DNA from: FLUQ01 sp031548325
GTDB taxonomy: Bacteria > Desulfobacterota > Desulfovibrionia > Desulfovibrionales > Desulfovibrionaceae
Length of the DNA stretch: 40,144 nucleotides
Reading direction: 5' to 3'
Assembly (NCBI GenBank): GCA_031548325.1
Contig: JAVBRE010000052.1
Location: 1-40,144 of the forward strand
The number at the start of each line of letters is the position of its first letter. Positions within the stretch are counted from its first letter, which is position 1. The translations under genes and the position numbers were made by a program. The notes under the pieces are model-generated. The model made no database searches, had not been told where the DNA came from, and worked only from the letters and a program-made list of their open reading frames with translations. Shown here piece after piece: positions 1-8,158 of this stretch.

Positions 1-2063
1 TCTGCGCCTTTGCCCGTGAAGAAGGACAGGAAGGCGCCTTTACCCTGAGCCGCGAAGCCATCCTGACCCGCGTCGCGGACGACGGCGGGCAGCCTTTTGC
101 CGAAATCCACGTGGTCGGCGGCTGCGACCCCGTTCTGCCCCTGGCCTGGTTCGAAGACCTTTTCCGCTCCATCAAGGCTTTACGGCCGCGCTGCACCCTG
201 AAAGCCCTTACCGTCACGGAAGTGCGGCATCTGGCGGACAAGGAAGGCCTGCCCGGCGGCGCCGTCTTTGCCCGGCTGAAAGAAGCCGGCGTGGCCATGA
301 TCACCGGCGGCGGCGGAGAAATTTTCAACCCGGAAGTCCGGGCGCGCATCTGCCCCGGCAAAATCAGCGGCGACGAATACCTGCGCCTGGGCGGCGAAGC
401 CCACGCCGCCGGGCTGGCTTCCAACTGCACCATGCTTTTCGGCCATATCGAAAGCCACGCCGACCGCGTGGACCACCTTTGCCGTCTGCGCGAACAGCAG
501 GACAAATCCGGCGGCTATGTCTGTTTCATCCCCCTGGCCTACCAGCGCGGCGGCAACGCGTTGGCCCTCGAACTGGAACGGATGAACGCAGCGCCTCCGG
601 CCGGGCCGGAAACGGCCCTGGACCGCCTGCGCACCATCGCGGTCAGCCGCCTGCTGCTGGACAACATTCCTCATATCAAGGCCTACTGGGTCATGCTGGG
701 AGTCAAAACCGCCCAGGCCGCCCTCTATTTCGGGGCCGACGACCTGGACGGCACCATAGTGGAAGAGCACATCGGCCGCATGGCCGGGGCCGCGACCACG
801 GCCGGGGCTCTGTCGCGGACCGAACTGGACCACATGATACGGGCCTCGGGTTTCATTCCCGTCAACCGCGACGGGCTGTTCCGGAATGCGGATATCCGGG
901 GGGAAGGCCCTCAAGGGGCAAGCCCCTTGGAGGCCTCCCCCCCGAGCCTCCCCTCCCTGAATCCCACACAGGAAAGGGATGAAAAACGGGCGGTAGCGGC
1001 TGTTCTGAAAGCAATTGCAGACGGCGGCAGAATGGACCCTGCCGGAGCAAAAGTTCTGTATGAAAAGGCGGGCCTTTTCGATCTGGGCCTGCTGGCCCAC
1101 GCTATCCGCCAGCGTCTGCACCCGGACCGCATCGTGACCTACGTGGCGGACAGGAACATCAACTATTCCAACGTCTGCGTCTGCGCCTGCCGTTTCTGCG
1201 CCTTTTACCGCGCCCCAAACCACCCCGACTCCTACGTGCTGAGCCGAAAGGAACTGGCGGACAAAATCGGCGAAACCATTCGCCTGGGCGGTACGCAGAT
1301 CCTGTTGCAGGGCGGGCACCACCCCGGCCTGCCTCTGGCTTTTTACGAAGAAATGCTGGCCTGGATCCGCTTTGAATTCCCCTCCATCCACATCCATGCT
1401 TTCTCTCCGCCGGAAATCGCCTGTTTCGCAGACAAAGAAGGCCTGTCCGACCGGCAGGTCATCGAAAAACTCATGGCCGCCGGCCTGGCTTCCATCCCCG
1501 GCGGCGGCGCGGAAGTGCTGGCCGACGGCGTGCGCGCTTCCGTTTCGCCCAACAAGTGCCCGGCAAGCCGCTGGCTGGACATCATGCGCGAGGCTCACGG
1601 CCTGGGCCTGAAAACCACGGCCACCATGATGTTCGGCCATGAGGAAACCGTCGACGAACGATTGGAGCACCTCTTCCGCCTGCGGGATTTGCAGGACGAA
1701 ACCGGCGGATTCACGGCATTCATACCCTGGACTTTTCAGGCGCCCAACACCGCCATGAGCGCTCTTCCCGCCATGCCCGCGCCGGGCTATCTCCGCCTGC
1801 TGGCCCTTTCGCGCGTTGTGCTGGACAATATCCCCAACATCCAGTCGTCCTGGGTGACCATGGGGCCGGAAATCGCGCAGCTCGCCCTCTTTTTCGGGGC
1901 CAACGATTTCGGATCCCTGATGATCGAAGAAAACGTGGTGGCCGCGGCGGGCGTGCGCTTTTGCATGGACAGGGCCGCCATTCACCGGGTCATCGCCGCG
2001 GCCAAATTCACGCCCCGCCAGCGGCTGATGGATTACACACTCGTCCCCCAGGATCTGCCATGA
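1..2063 (+). CDS. mqnE-mqnC: MqnE-MqnC fusion (aminofutalosine synthase / cyclic dehypoxanthine futalosine synthase), 5' partial
   Basis: One uninterrupted reading frame (phase begins at base 3) carries two radical-SAM enzymes of the futalosine menaquinone pathway. The first half begins inside MqnE at the last cluster cysteine (FCAFAR context) and ends near FIPVNRDGLF, a typical MqnE C-terminus. After a linker of about 25-30 residues rich in Pro, Ser and Gly (bases 897-965) comes a full MqnC: N-terminal helices, VTYVADRNINYSN, the CX3CX2C cluster motif at 1168-1200 (C-VCA-C-RF-C), and the GGG and MMFGHEE segments. MqnE joins a chorismate-derived enolpyruvyl benzoate to SAM-derived adenosyl; MqnC later cyclises dehypoxanthine futalosine. 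No stop separates the halves, and the only ATG with a good ribosome-binding site near the junction (979) is out of frame and stops at once. An internal MqnC start at ATG 1032 is possible but would cut into the conserved N-terminal helix. The stop overlaps the mqnA start (ATGA). Identity of both halves is firm; that a single polypeptide is made is inferred. Confidence 0.9.
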   Translation, partial: CAFAREEGQEGAFTLSREAILTRVADDGGQPFAEIHVVGGCDPVLPLAWFEDLFRSIKALRPRCTLKALTVTEVRHLADKEGLPGGAVFARLKEAGVAMITGGGGEIFNPEVRARICPGKISGDEYLRLGGEAHAAGLASNCTMLFGHIESHADRVDHLCRLREQQDKSGGYVCFIPLAYQRGGNALALELERMNAAPPAGPETALDRLRTIAVSRLLLDNIPHIKAYWVMLGVKTAQAALYFGADDLDGTIVEEHIGRMAGAATTAGALSRTELDHMIRASGFIPVNRDGLFRNADIRGEGPQGASPLEASPPSLPSLNPTQERDEKRAVAAVLKAIADGGRMDPAGAKVLYEKAGLFDLGLLAHAIRQRLHPDRIVTYVADRNINYSNVCVCACRFCAFYRAPNHPDSYVLSRKELADKIGETIRLGGTQILLQGGHHPGLPLAFYEEMLAWIRFEFPSIHIHAFSPPEIACFADKEGLSDRQVIEKLMAAGLASIPGGGAEVLADGVRASVSPNKCPASRWLDIMREAHGLGLKTTATMMFGHEETVDERLEHLFRLRDLQDETGGFTAFIPWTFQAPNTAMSALPAMPAPGYLRLLALSRVVLDNIPNIQSSWVTMGPEIAQLALFFGANDFGSLMIEENVVAAAGVRFCMDRAAIHRVIAAAKFTPRQRLMDYTLVPQDLP
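897..965. repeat. GC-rich palindromic repeat forming the MqnE-MqnC linker
   Basis: This stretch contains the hairpin CAAGGGG-caag-CCCCTTG followed by GGAGGCCTCCCC and a C-rich tail. It matches in style and in module sequence the repeats at 23275-23452 and 25764-25920, which both contain an A-rich flank to GGGG then CCCC(T)TTG hairpin. It is read through in frame and encodes the low-complexity linker between the MqnE and MqnC halves. It is shorter than the other copies, so the assignment to the same family is moderately secure. Confidence 0.6.
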
Positions 2064-2899
2064 CACAGCAAAAACCCAGAATGGGCCGCATGGGCTACCT
2101 CAACGTGCTGCCCCTGTACCACGCCCTGGAATCGGGCCGCATCCCTCACGGCTACGAGCTGGTCTACGGCCCGCCCGCCGTGCTTAACACCCTCATGCGC
2201 GAGGACAATCTGGCGGCCGCCTCCACCTCCTGCGTGGAATACGCCCGCAACCCCGACAAATACTGGCTGATGCCCGACCTGGCCATCGGCAGCAAAGGCC
2301 CGGTCATGAGCGTGCTGCTGCTTTCCCGCAGGCCGGTGGCCGATCTGGCCGGACAAAAGGTGCTCGTCAGCGCGGAAACCCACACCTCCGCCGCGCTGCT
2401 GCGCATTCTTTTCCGCGAGAATTTGAAAATTCCCGTGTCTTACGTGACCGGCAACGCATCCGAACGCATCGCCACCCCCAACCCGCCCGAGGCGGTTCTG
2501 GCCATCGGCGACGAAGCCTTGCGCCTTCGCAAACACCCGGCCTATCCCTATATCTGGGATCTGGGAGCCGCCTGGATGGACTGGACCGGGCTGCCCTTCA
2601 CTTTCGGAGTCTGGGTGGTCAGCCGCCGCGCGGCCGCGGCCCGCGAACTGGCCGAAGACCCGGCGAAACTGCTTCATGCCGGGCGCGACTGGGGTCTGGC
2701 CCACATGGAAGCCATCTTCGATATCGCCGAAGCCAACTACAGCTTGTCGCGCCGGGAACTGGCCGAGTATTTTCAGGGTCTTTCCTACTCCCTGGGCAAA
2801 GCGGAACAACAGGGCCTGCGCCGCTTTTACGACCTCATGGCCCGTTGCGGCGAAATTTCCGCCGCGCCTGCCCTGGAATTCTGGCCCGGATCATGCTGA
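2060..2899 (+). CDS. mqnA: MqnA chorismate dehydratase
   Basis: A 279-residue protein of the MqnA/MqnD periplasmic-binding-protein-like fold. It starts RMGYLNVLPLYHAL, the typical MqnA opening (gly-tyr-leu-N-x-x-P-hydrophobic), and contains the STSCVEYARNPDKYWLMPDLAIGS segment and the LPFTFGVWV segment characteristic of the family. MqnA dehydrates chorismate to 3-enolpyruvyl-benzoate, the substrate of MqnE, so it supplies the enzyme encoded just upstream. The ATG at 2060 overlaps the preceding stop by ATGA and keeps the family length; an in-frame start at 1961 would lie inside mqnC and is not supported. Its own stop overlaps the start of the EamA gene, so translation is probably coupled through the operon. 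Confidence 0.93.
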   Translation: MTQQKPRMGRMGYLNVLPLYHALESGRIPHGYELVYGPPAVLNTLMREDNLAAASTSCVEYARNPDKYWLMPDLAIGSKGPVMSVLLLSRRPVADLAGQKVLVSAETHTSAALLRILFRENLKIPVSYVTGNASERIATPNPPEAVLAIGDEALRLRKHPAYPYIWDLGAAWMDWTGLPFTFGVWVVSRRAAAARELAEDPAKLLHAGRDWGLAHMEAIFDIAEANYSLSRRELAEYFQGLSYSLGKAEQQGLRRFYDLMARCGEISAAPALEFWPGSC

Positions 2900-3855
2900 C
2901 CCCTTCACGCAAAGGGCATCTGGCTGTGCTCGCCGGCGCCTTTTGCATCAGCTTCTCGGGCCTGTTCGTCAAAGGCGCGCCCATCGACCCCAGTATGGTG
3001 GCCTTTTACCGCCTGCTCTTCGGCGCCTCGGCTCTTTTTCTGGTGGCGGTCCTGCGCGGCGACCGTCTGGCGCCCTCCAGGCGGATGCTCGGAATGCTCA
3101 TGCTGGCAGGAACGCTCTTCGGCGGCGACCTTCTGACCTGGCACGCGTCCATAGTGAGCCTGGGGCCCGGACTTTCCACCATCCTGTCAAATTTCCAGGT
3201 CTTTTTTCTGGCTTTATACGGGGCCTTTTTTCTGAAAGAAACCCTGTCCTGGCGTCACAAGGCCGCCATGCCCCTGGCCCTTTTCGGTTTGTGGCTGATT
3301 CTTGACCTCAGCCTTGCCGACCTGTCGCCCACAGTCACGGCGGGGGTGACCCTCGCCCTGATCTCCGCCGTTTTCTATGCCGGCTACATTCTCGCCCTGC
3401 GCAAATCGCAAATGGACGCCGTACGCCTCGCCCCGGTGCCCAACATGGCCTGGGCGTCCCTGCTCTCCGCCCTGGCCGTGGGCCTTTTCTGTCTGGGAAG
3501 CGACCTTTCCTTCGCCATACCCGACGTCCGGACGGGCGCGCTGCTGGCGGTTCTGGGCATTGTCTGCCAGGCCTTCGGCTGGCTTCTTTCTTCCATCGGG
3601 CTGCCCCATCTGCCCCCGTCGCGGGCGGGGCTTATCATGCTGACCCAGCCCGCCCTGACCTTTGTCTGGGACATCCTGTTCTGCGGCCGGGTCACCAGCC
3701 TGACAGGCTATCTGGGCGCGGCCATCGCCATCGGGGCCATTGGGCTTGGTCTCCTCGCCCCTGCCCCAAAAAAACGGAATGAACCTTTGATGCAGGAGTC
3801 CGCCCATGCTGAACCGCGACACCGCTCTTCAGTTGCTCAAGGAACAGAACCCTGA
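2893..3855 (+). CDS. EamA/DMT-family transporter
   Basis: A 320-residue integral membrane protein with about ten hydrophobic segments arranged as two EamA halves, the usual drug/metabolite transporter layout. The first half runs from GHLAVLAGAFCISFSGL to LGLWLI-like segment, and the second begins near VTAGVTLALISAVFYAGYIL. The start at 2893 lies inside the mqnA stop region (overlap of 7 bases). The last roughly 17 codons overlap the following HD-domain gene by 50 bases in another frame, giving a hydrophilic tail rich in charged residues. The substrate cannot be told from sequence. Position in a menaquinone operon suggests a link to pathway intermediates or to aromatic compounds, but DMT transporters are often passengers in operons. 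Confidence 0.85.
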   Translation: MLTPSRKGHLAVLAGAFCISFSGLFVKGAPIDPSMVAFYRLLFGASALFLVAVLRGDRLAPSRRMLGMLMLAGTLFGGDLLTWHASIVSLGPGLSTILSNFQVFFLALYGAFFLKETLSWRHKAAMPLALFGLWLILDLSLADLSPTVTAGVTLALISAVFYAGYILALRKSQMDAVRLAPVPNMAWASLLSALAVGLFCLGSDLSFAIPDVRTGALLAVLGIVCQAFGWLLSSIGLPHLPPSRAGLIMLTQPALTFVWDILFCGRVTSLTGYLGAAIAIGAIGLGLLAPAPKKRNEPLMQESAHAEPRHRSSVAQGTEP

Positions 3856-4333
3856 ACCGCATACCCTGCAACACGCGCTGGCGTCCGAAGCCGTCATGCG
3901 CGCCCTGGCAAAACATTTCGGCGAGGATGAAAAATCGTGGGGCCTTGCCGGTCTGCTGCACGACCTGGACTGGCCCCTGACCCGCGACGATTTCTCCCGG
4001 CACGGCGCCGTCGCCGTGGATATGCTGGCCGGCAGGCTGCCGGAAGAAATCGTCACGGCCATTGCCGCCCACAACAGCGAATGCACGGGGGTGCGACCGC
4101 AAACGCGGCTGGATTACGCCCTGCGTTGCGCGGAAACCGTGACCGGCCTGGTCAGCGCCGCCGCTCTGGTGCGGCCCACGGGCATGGAAGGCATGCAGGC
4201 GTCCAGCCTGAAAAAGAACATGAAAGACAAGGCCTTTGCGGCCAATGTCAACCGCGAGAGCATCCGCGAATGCGAAAAAACGGGCCTTTCGCTGGACGAA
4301 TTTCTGACATTGGCCATCGCGGCCATGTCATAA
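3806..4333 (+). CDS. HD-domain metal-dependent phosphohydrolase
   Basis: A 175-residue single HD domain protein. It shows the first histidine in the QHALASEAVMRALA helix, the HD doublet in GLLHDLDWP, a later H in RHGAVAVDML, and AAHNSE, all in the order expected for small HD hydrolases of the YqeK/HDIG type. The ATG at 3806 has AGGAG eight bases upstream. The gene overlaps the end of the EamA gene by 50 bases and is the last gene of the mqn operon; convergent DsrE-like gene follows. HD proteins of this size commonly act on nucleotides or phosphorylated metabolites. No substrate can be assigned; its place after three mqn activities makes a role in futalosine nucleoside handling conceivable but unproven. 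Confidence 0.8.
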   Translation: MLNRDTALQLLKEQNPEPHTLQHALASEAVMRALAKHFGEDEKSWGLAGLLHDLDWPLTRDDFSRHGAVAVDMLAGRLPEEIVTAIAAHNSECTGVRPQTRLDYALRCAETVTGLVSAAALVRPTGMEGMQASSLKKNMKDKAFAANVNRESIRECEKTGLSLDEFLTLAIAAMS

Positions 4334-4457
4334 CGTGAAGCGCACCTGCCGGGAGACGAGGTTGTCTTGCGCCTTGGCTTCTGCCGGAGCGGCGAATTGC
4401 GGGTTTTGCGCAGGCTTGGGCCTTGCCGGAACGGCATTATACGAGTGGGTATACGCC

Positions 4458-4814
4458 TTAAAAGGTCAGAACCTTGTCAGAGTCGATAACCCAGGCGGCC
4501 AATTCGGGCATGGTGGAGCTTTCCGCGCCCTCAAAGTAGGGCTGATTTCTGTGAATGCCGCAACGAGCCATGCAGGTGCCGCAAACTTTGACCACGGCAC
4601 CCATGCTGATCAGGTCTTTAAGCATTTCGCCCAGATCCTGGTCGTAGGCGTCAGGCCGCTTGCACGCGTCGCGGGCCAGGTCCACGGCGTCGTTCATCAG
4701 AAAAATCCGCACCTCTTTGCCGGATTCCAGCAGTCTCTCTGCAAGGCGCAGCGCGTTCCAGGTCACGTCCGTGGAGTCGTAAGGCTTATGGTTGAAAATG
4801 ATCAGTATTTTCAT
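4458..4814 (-). CDS. DsrE/DsrF-like sulfur-relay family protein
   Basis: A 118-residue protein opening MKILIIFNHKPYDSTDVTWNAL, followed by ARLAE-type helix, VRIFLMNDAVDLARD, and VKVCGTCMARCGI. This is the small alpha/beta fold of the DsrE/DsrF/TusD group; the C-x2-C-x3-C cluster near residue 84 is common in stand-alone DsrE-like proteins of anaerobes. Such proteins are known or thought to carry persulfide sulfur, although many stand-alone members have no tested role. The start at 4814 is chosen for the strong AGGAGG site seven bases upstream; a longer start at 4841 is possible but lacks one. It follows glmU on the same strand (gap 76 bases) and converges with the HD gene. No dsrAB, tus or soe genes are near. 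Confidence 0.8.
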   Translation of the reverse strand: MKILIIFNHKPYDSTDVTWNALRLAERLLESGKEVRIFLMNDAVDLARDACKRPDAYDQDLGEMLKDLISMGAVVKVCGTCMARCGIHRNQPYFEGAESSTMPELAAWVIDSDKVLTF

Positions 4815-4890
4815 AATTCCTCCTAAAGGAACAATCTCCACGCAAAGCGATATTTTTCAAGCTTGAAAGCGTTCCGTCCGGCGGCGCGCC

Positions 4891-6261
4891 CTATTTTCCG
4901 CGCCTGACGATATTTTTCTGCCGCGCCCGGCCGATGCCCAGAAAACCTTCGGGCACTTCCTTGGTAATGACGGACCCCGCGCCCACGAAAGCGCCCTTGC
5001 CGACGGTCACCGGCGCCACCAAAGAGACATTGGAACCCACAAAAGCTCCTTCGCCGACGGTGGTTTTGTGTTTGCTTGCCCCGTCGTAGTTGCAGGTAAT
5101 GACCCCCGCCCCGATATTGGAACCCGCGCCGATATCCGCATCGCCGATGTAGGACAGGTGGTTGGCTTTGGCCCCCTTGCCCAGGCGGGATTTCTTGATT
5201 TCCACGAAACTGCCCGCGTGCGCGCCCTCTTCCAGCACGGCGCCGGGTCTCATGCGGGAAAAAGGTCCGACAACGCAGTCGGATCCGATACTCGCGCCCA
5301 CCAGATGGCAGAACGAATGGATCACGGCCCCGGCATGCAGCTCCGTGTCTTCCAGATAGCAGTGAGAGGCGACGGCCGCGCCTCTGCGCACGACGCTCGC
5401 GCCGTACAACTCGCAAGGCCCGGTCAGTTCCGCTCCCGGTTCCACCCTCGCGCGCGGACCGATGCGCACGCTTTCCGGCGCATGGATCAGGACCCCCGCG
5501 GCAAGAGCCTCGCGCACGATACGGCCGCGCAGCAGTTCTTCTGCGGCCGCCAGTTCCGCCGGAGTGTTCACGCCCAGCAGGTTCATGTCGTCCCCGGCCT
5601 CAATGCCCAACACGGTGAAATTCTCCGCCACGGCCAATTCCACCAGATCCGTGATGTAAAACTCGCCACTCTTGTTGGCGCAACCCAGCCGGGGCAGAAG
5701 CGGCCCAACGGCGGATGCGCGCAAACAGTAAATGCCCGCGTTGATTTCACGCGGAATGGGGCCGTGCAGGGTCTCGTCGTAGTCTTTGGCTTCGATGACT
5801 GCAGCCACCTTGCCGTTCTTGCGGGTTACCCGGCCAAAAGAAGCCGGATCGGACGGCGTCAGGGTCATGAAGGCCAGGTCGGCGTCGCCCCGCAACGCGG
5901 CGTCCGCAAAATTCCGCATGCTTTCATGCGAGATGAGCGGCGTATCGCCGTTGACCACCAGAATATGGCTCAGTTTCTCCGCCATCAACTCGGGCCAGGC
6001 GGTTTGCAGGGCATGCCCCGTGCCGAGTTGCCGTTTTTGCTCGACGAAACGGGTTTCTCCGTTGTTGAAAAGCGCGCGCACGGCCTCGGCCTTGTGCCCG
6101 ACCACAGTCCAGAGCAAACCCGGCGAAAGCGGCCCAAGGGCGTCCAGCACATAGCGCAGCATGGGTTCCCCCAGCATGCGCCGCAATACTTTGGGGTCGT
6201 CGGAATGCATGCGGGTGCCTTTGCCGGCCGCCAGAACCACCGTGCCTAAGCGTATGGACAT
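4891..6261 (-). CDS. glmU: GlmU bifunctional N-acetylglucosamine-1-phosphate uridyltransferase / glucosamine-1-phosphate acetyltransferase
   Basis: A 456-residue protein, the same length as E. coli GlmU. The N-terminal pyrophosphorylase domain starts TVVLAAGKGTRM (nucleotide-binding LxAGxGTRM motif) with QLGTGHAL and VVNGDTPL further on. The C-terminal left-handed beta-helix acetyltransferase contains FVEIKKSRLG, ANHLSYIGDADIG and GVITCNYDG, with repeating hexapeptide turns to the end. It makes UDP-GlcNAc in the cytoplasm for peptidoglycan and lipid A. The start at 6261 has AGGAG upstream and matches the family; the long upstream extension in frame is not conserved sequence. It is divergent from the pseudouridine synthase gene. 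Confidence 0.96.
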   Translation of the reverse strand: MSIRLGTVVLAAGKGTRMHSDDPKVLRRMLGEPMLRYVLDALGPLSPGLLWTVVGHKAEAVRALFNNGETRFVEQKRQLGTGHALQTAWPELMAEKLSHILVVNGDTPLISHESMRNFADAALRGDADLAFMTLTPSDPASFGRVTRKNGKVAAVIEAKDYDETLHGPIPREINAGIYCLRASAVGPLLPRLGCANKSGEFYITDLVELAVAENFTVLGIEAGDDMNLLGVNTPAELAAAEELLRGRIVREALAAGVLIHAPESVRIGPRARVEPGAELTGPCELYGASVVRRGAAVASHCYLEDTELHAGAVIHSFCHLVGASIGSDCVVGPFSRMRPGAVLEEGAHAGSFVEIKKSRLGKGAKANHLSYIGDADIGAGSNIGAGVITCNYDGASKHKTTVGEGAFVGSNVSLVAPVTVGKGAFVGAGSVITKEVPEGFLGIGRARQKNIVRRGK

Positions 6262-6402
6262 GAGAAACTCCTGTAAAAAAGTAAGGCAGCATACTACGCG
6301 GCGGGACCCGGCCGCAAGGCCCGGCAGCGGCCCAGGCCGCCCTGATGCCGCGACAGGCGGCGGGAACTTGCGTTTCGGGCCGTTCCGGCGCATGCTGTCG
6401 CC

Positions 6403-7281
6403 ATGGACAAATCGCTGACCGTATCCGCGGGCGAAGGGCAACCGCGCCTGGACGCCTTCCTCGCCCGCGCGCTGCCGGGCTGCACGCTGCGCGGGGCCAA
6501 ACGCCTGCTGGAACAGGGCCTGGTCATGGTGAACGGACGAATGCGGCCGGCCCATTTCCGCCTGCGGCCCGGCAACAGGGTCGACATCGCTTTTGCGCCC
6601 GCGCCCGAAGCGCCGCCCGCCGCTCCGCGCCTGCTTGCGGCAACGGAAGGCTACGCCGCCTTTTTCAAACCCGCCGGCCTGCACACTGCCCACGTTTCAG
6701 GCAGCGCGGCCGCCAACCTGGAAACTGCCCTGCCGGACCTGTGGCCGGGACTATGGGCAAACTTTCGCCCCGGTGAACCCGCGCCTTTGCCCCCCCTTCT
6801 GTTGACGCGCCTGGATGCCCCCACCTCCGGCATCGTGCTCGCGGCTTTCGGTCTTGATGCGGCGCGGCGTTTCAGGCTGCTGGAAGCCGCCGGAGAAGTG
6901 GAAAAAGAATACTTTGCCGTAATTCACGGGCATCTTCCCGCGCCGGCCCTGCTGCGCAAAAAGCTGGACAGCGCCGACCGGAAAAAGACGAAAGCCCTGC
7001 CCGAAGACAGCGAAGACCGCACCCGCCACACCCGTGTCCTGCCGCGCGGCGATGCCGCTTCCTTTTTGCCGCCCGACTCGCCCCCGGCCTCTCTGGTCGC
7101 GATCCACATCCGGCGCGGAGCCAGGCACCAAATTCGCGCGCACCTCGCGGACGCGGGCTTTCCTCTTCTGGGCGACGTTCTGTACGGTCCGCCCGAAACA
7201 GGCGGCCCCCTGTACCTGCACCACTTTCGCCTGTCCTTGCCGGACTTCGCCGTCGACTGCCCGCCGCCCTGGCTGAAATAG
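6403..7281 (+). CDS. RluA-family RNA pseudouridine synthase
   Basis: A 292-residue protein with an N-terminal S4-like RNA-binding domain (RLDAFLARALPGCTLRGAKRLL, VMVNGR; residues 14-55) and a pseudouridine synthase domain. Motif I is FKPAGLHT and motif II is LLTRLDAPTSGIVL, with the catalytic aspartate at residue 138. RluA-family enzymes usually read HRLDxxTSG; here the His is Thr, which is uncommon but does not touch the catalytic Asp. The late RRGARHQIRAHLADAGFPLLGD motif is intact. It converts specific uridines in rRNA or tRNA to pseudouridine; the exact target cannot be predicted. The first ATG is used. Divergent from glmU; the zapB-like gene follows after 50 bases. Confidence 0.9.
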   Translation: MDKSLTVSAGEGQPRLDAFLARALPGCTLRGAKRLLEQGLVMVNGRMRPAHFRLRPGNRVDIAFAPAPEAPPAAPRLLAATEGYAAFFKPAGLHTAHVSGSAAANLETALPDLWPGLWANFRPGEPAPLPPLLLTRLDAPTSGIVLAAFGLDAARRFRLLEAAGEVEKEYFAVIHGHLPAPALLRKKLDSADRKKTKALPEDSEDRTRHTRVLPRGDAASFLPPDSPPASLVAIHIRRGARHQIRAHLADAGFPLLGDVLYGPPETGGPLYLHHFRLSLPDFAVDCPPPWLK

Positions 7282-7331
7282 CGGTCCGGTTCAGCCCCAG
7301 CCGCCCCTACCCCCTTGCTTTCCCGGCCAAG

Positions 7332-7586
7332 ATGGGTATACTTCAAAGCATGAAAGAATTGCTTGACCTGTTGGAAGAACGCGTGACCGCCCTGGTGCGG
7401 GAAACGCAGACCCTGCGGCGGGAAAATGAAAGCCTGCGGCGGGAACTTACGGAAAAAACCGCGCCTCTGGCGGAAGAAAACCGTTCATTGCGCGACGCTT
7501 TGGCCGAAGAACAGGCTGTCAAAGAAGCGGCGGCAAAACGGATCGACGCGCTGCTGTTGCGTATCACAGAGCGCATACCGGAATAG
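7332..7586 (+). CDS. Small coiled-coil protein, ZapB-like
   Basis: An 84-residue protein that is almost entirely heptad-patterned coiled coil, rich in Glu, Arg and Leu (LLDLLEERVTALVRETQTL, then RRENESLRREL, then EENRSLRDALAEEQ). It lies 10 bases upstream of zapA on the same strand. Short coiled-coil genes of the ZapB/TIGR02449 type are commonly paired with zapA, so a role at the division ring is likely by context. The start could be ATG 7332 or, six codons later, ATG 7350, which begins MKELLDLLEE; neither has a strong ribosome-binding site. Confidence 0.75.
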   Translation: MGILQSMKELLDLLEERVTALVRETQTLRRENESLRRELTEKTAPLAEENRSLRDALAEEQAVKEAAAKRIDALLLRITERIPE

Positions 7587-7596
7587 GCGGCCTGAT

Positions 7597-7881
7597 ATGG
7601 CCCACTACAACTTCAACGTGCTGGGATCAGAGGTCTCTTTCAAGGCCGAAGCAGACCCTAAACGGATTGACCAGGCCAAAGAGCTGCTTGAAGAACGGTA
7701 CAATCAGCTTCAGCAGCACGGAAAACAACTGAGCAAAGAGAAACTTCTCACCTTCCTCGCCCTGGCTTTGGCCGACGATATGCTGCAAGCCAGAGAGGAA
7801 ATGGAAAAGTCGGAAAAAAAATTGCAGTCGCTTTTGGATACAATAAACGCAAGTGGCTTCAAGCAAGGGCACTTGATGTGA
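7597..7881 (+). CDS. zapA: Cell division protein ZapA
   Basis: A 94-residue protein matching ZapA: an N-terminal small beta-alpha domain (YNFNVLGSEVSFKAEADPKR, then a helix with LLEERYNQLQ) and a C-terminal coiled coil (KLLTFLALALADDMLQAREEMEKSE). ZapA binds and crosslinks FtsZ filaments at the Z-ring. The start at 7597 begins MAHYNFNVLG and gives the normal family length; longer in-frame starts lie inside the upstream coiled-coil gene. The probable 6S RNA follows within a few bases, an arrangement (zapA-ssrS) well known in other bacteria and supporting both calls. Confidence 0.9.
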   Translation: MAHYNFNVLGSEVSFKAEADPKRIDQAKELLEERYNQLQQHGKQLSKEKLLTFLALALADDMLQAREEMEKSEKKLQSLLDTINASGFKQGHLM

Positions 7882-7884
7882 GTA

Positions 7885-8095
7885 AGCGCAACTACCCCCT
7901 GGGACGCTCGTGATGCCTCGTTCACTGCAGGCCTCACAAGCATTAAGAATTGGGAAACAACGCTGAACCGGTGTGCAGGCCCGGCCTGACCGGGAAGCCT
8001 GATGGGTCATCCGCGTTTTCCGCCGTAGGCACTAAGGTCCTGCGGAGAACTTCGCACACGACGCCCTGGGGTTACTAGCCTTTCCAGACGCGAAT
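7885..8095 (+). ncRNA. ssrS: Probable 6S RNA
   Basis: This gene-free stretch directly after zapA can fold as a long rod, the 6S RNA shape. The outer arm pairs ACTACCCCCTGGGACG (about 7900-7915) with CGCCCTGGGGTTACTAG (about 8070-8087), interrupted by single mismatches, and continues CTCGTGATGC with GCACACGA. A terminal arm forms at AGGCCCGG-cctga-CCGGGaaGCCT (about 7977-8000), leaving a large open bubble with purine-rich CATTAAGAATTGGGAAAC on one side. 6S RNA imitates an open promoter and sequesters the sigma-70 RNA polymerase. The zapA-ssrS neighbourhood is a classical context. Ends are approximate; a covariance-model match was not run. Confidence 0.6.
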
Positions 8096-8113
8096 GTTTT
8101 TTGCCAGTTTGTT

Positions 8114-8158
8114 CCGTGCCGCTTCCCGGACAACCTTCGGGAGACGCGCGGTTTTTTT
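8114..8158 (+). terminator. Rho-independent terminator after 6S RNA region
   Basis: A GC-rich stem (CCG...CGG outer pairs and TTCCCG-gacaacct-TCGGGAG inner pairs) is followed directly by eight T residues. It lies between the 6S candidate and rny and would end the zapA/6S transcript. Confidence 0.75.

Noticed and set aside
180..2066. Long minus-strand frame opposite mqnE-mqnC
   Set aside because: High GC gives long antisense frames; the product is low-complexity with no domain, and the plus strand is a clear gene.
4335..4826. 163-codon plus-strand frame over the DsrE-like gene
   Set aside because: It is antisense to a good DsrE-family protein and begins in a convergent intergenic gap.
5068..6249. 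393-codon plus-strand frame opposite glmU
   Set aside because: It is antisense to a complete GlmU and His/Arg/Gln-rich without motifs.
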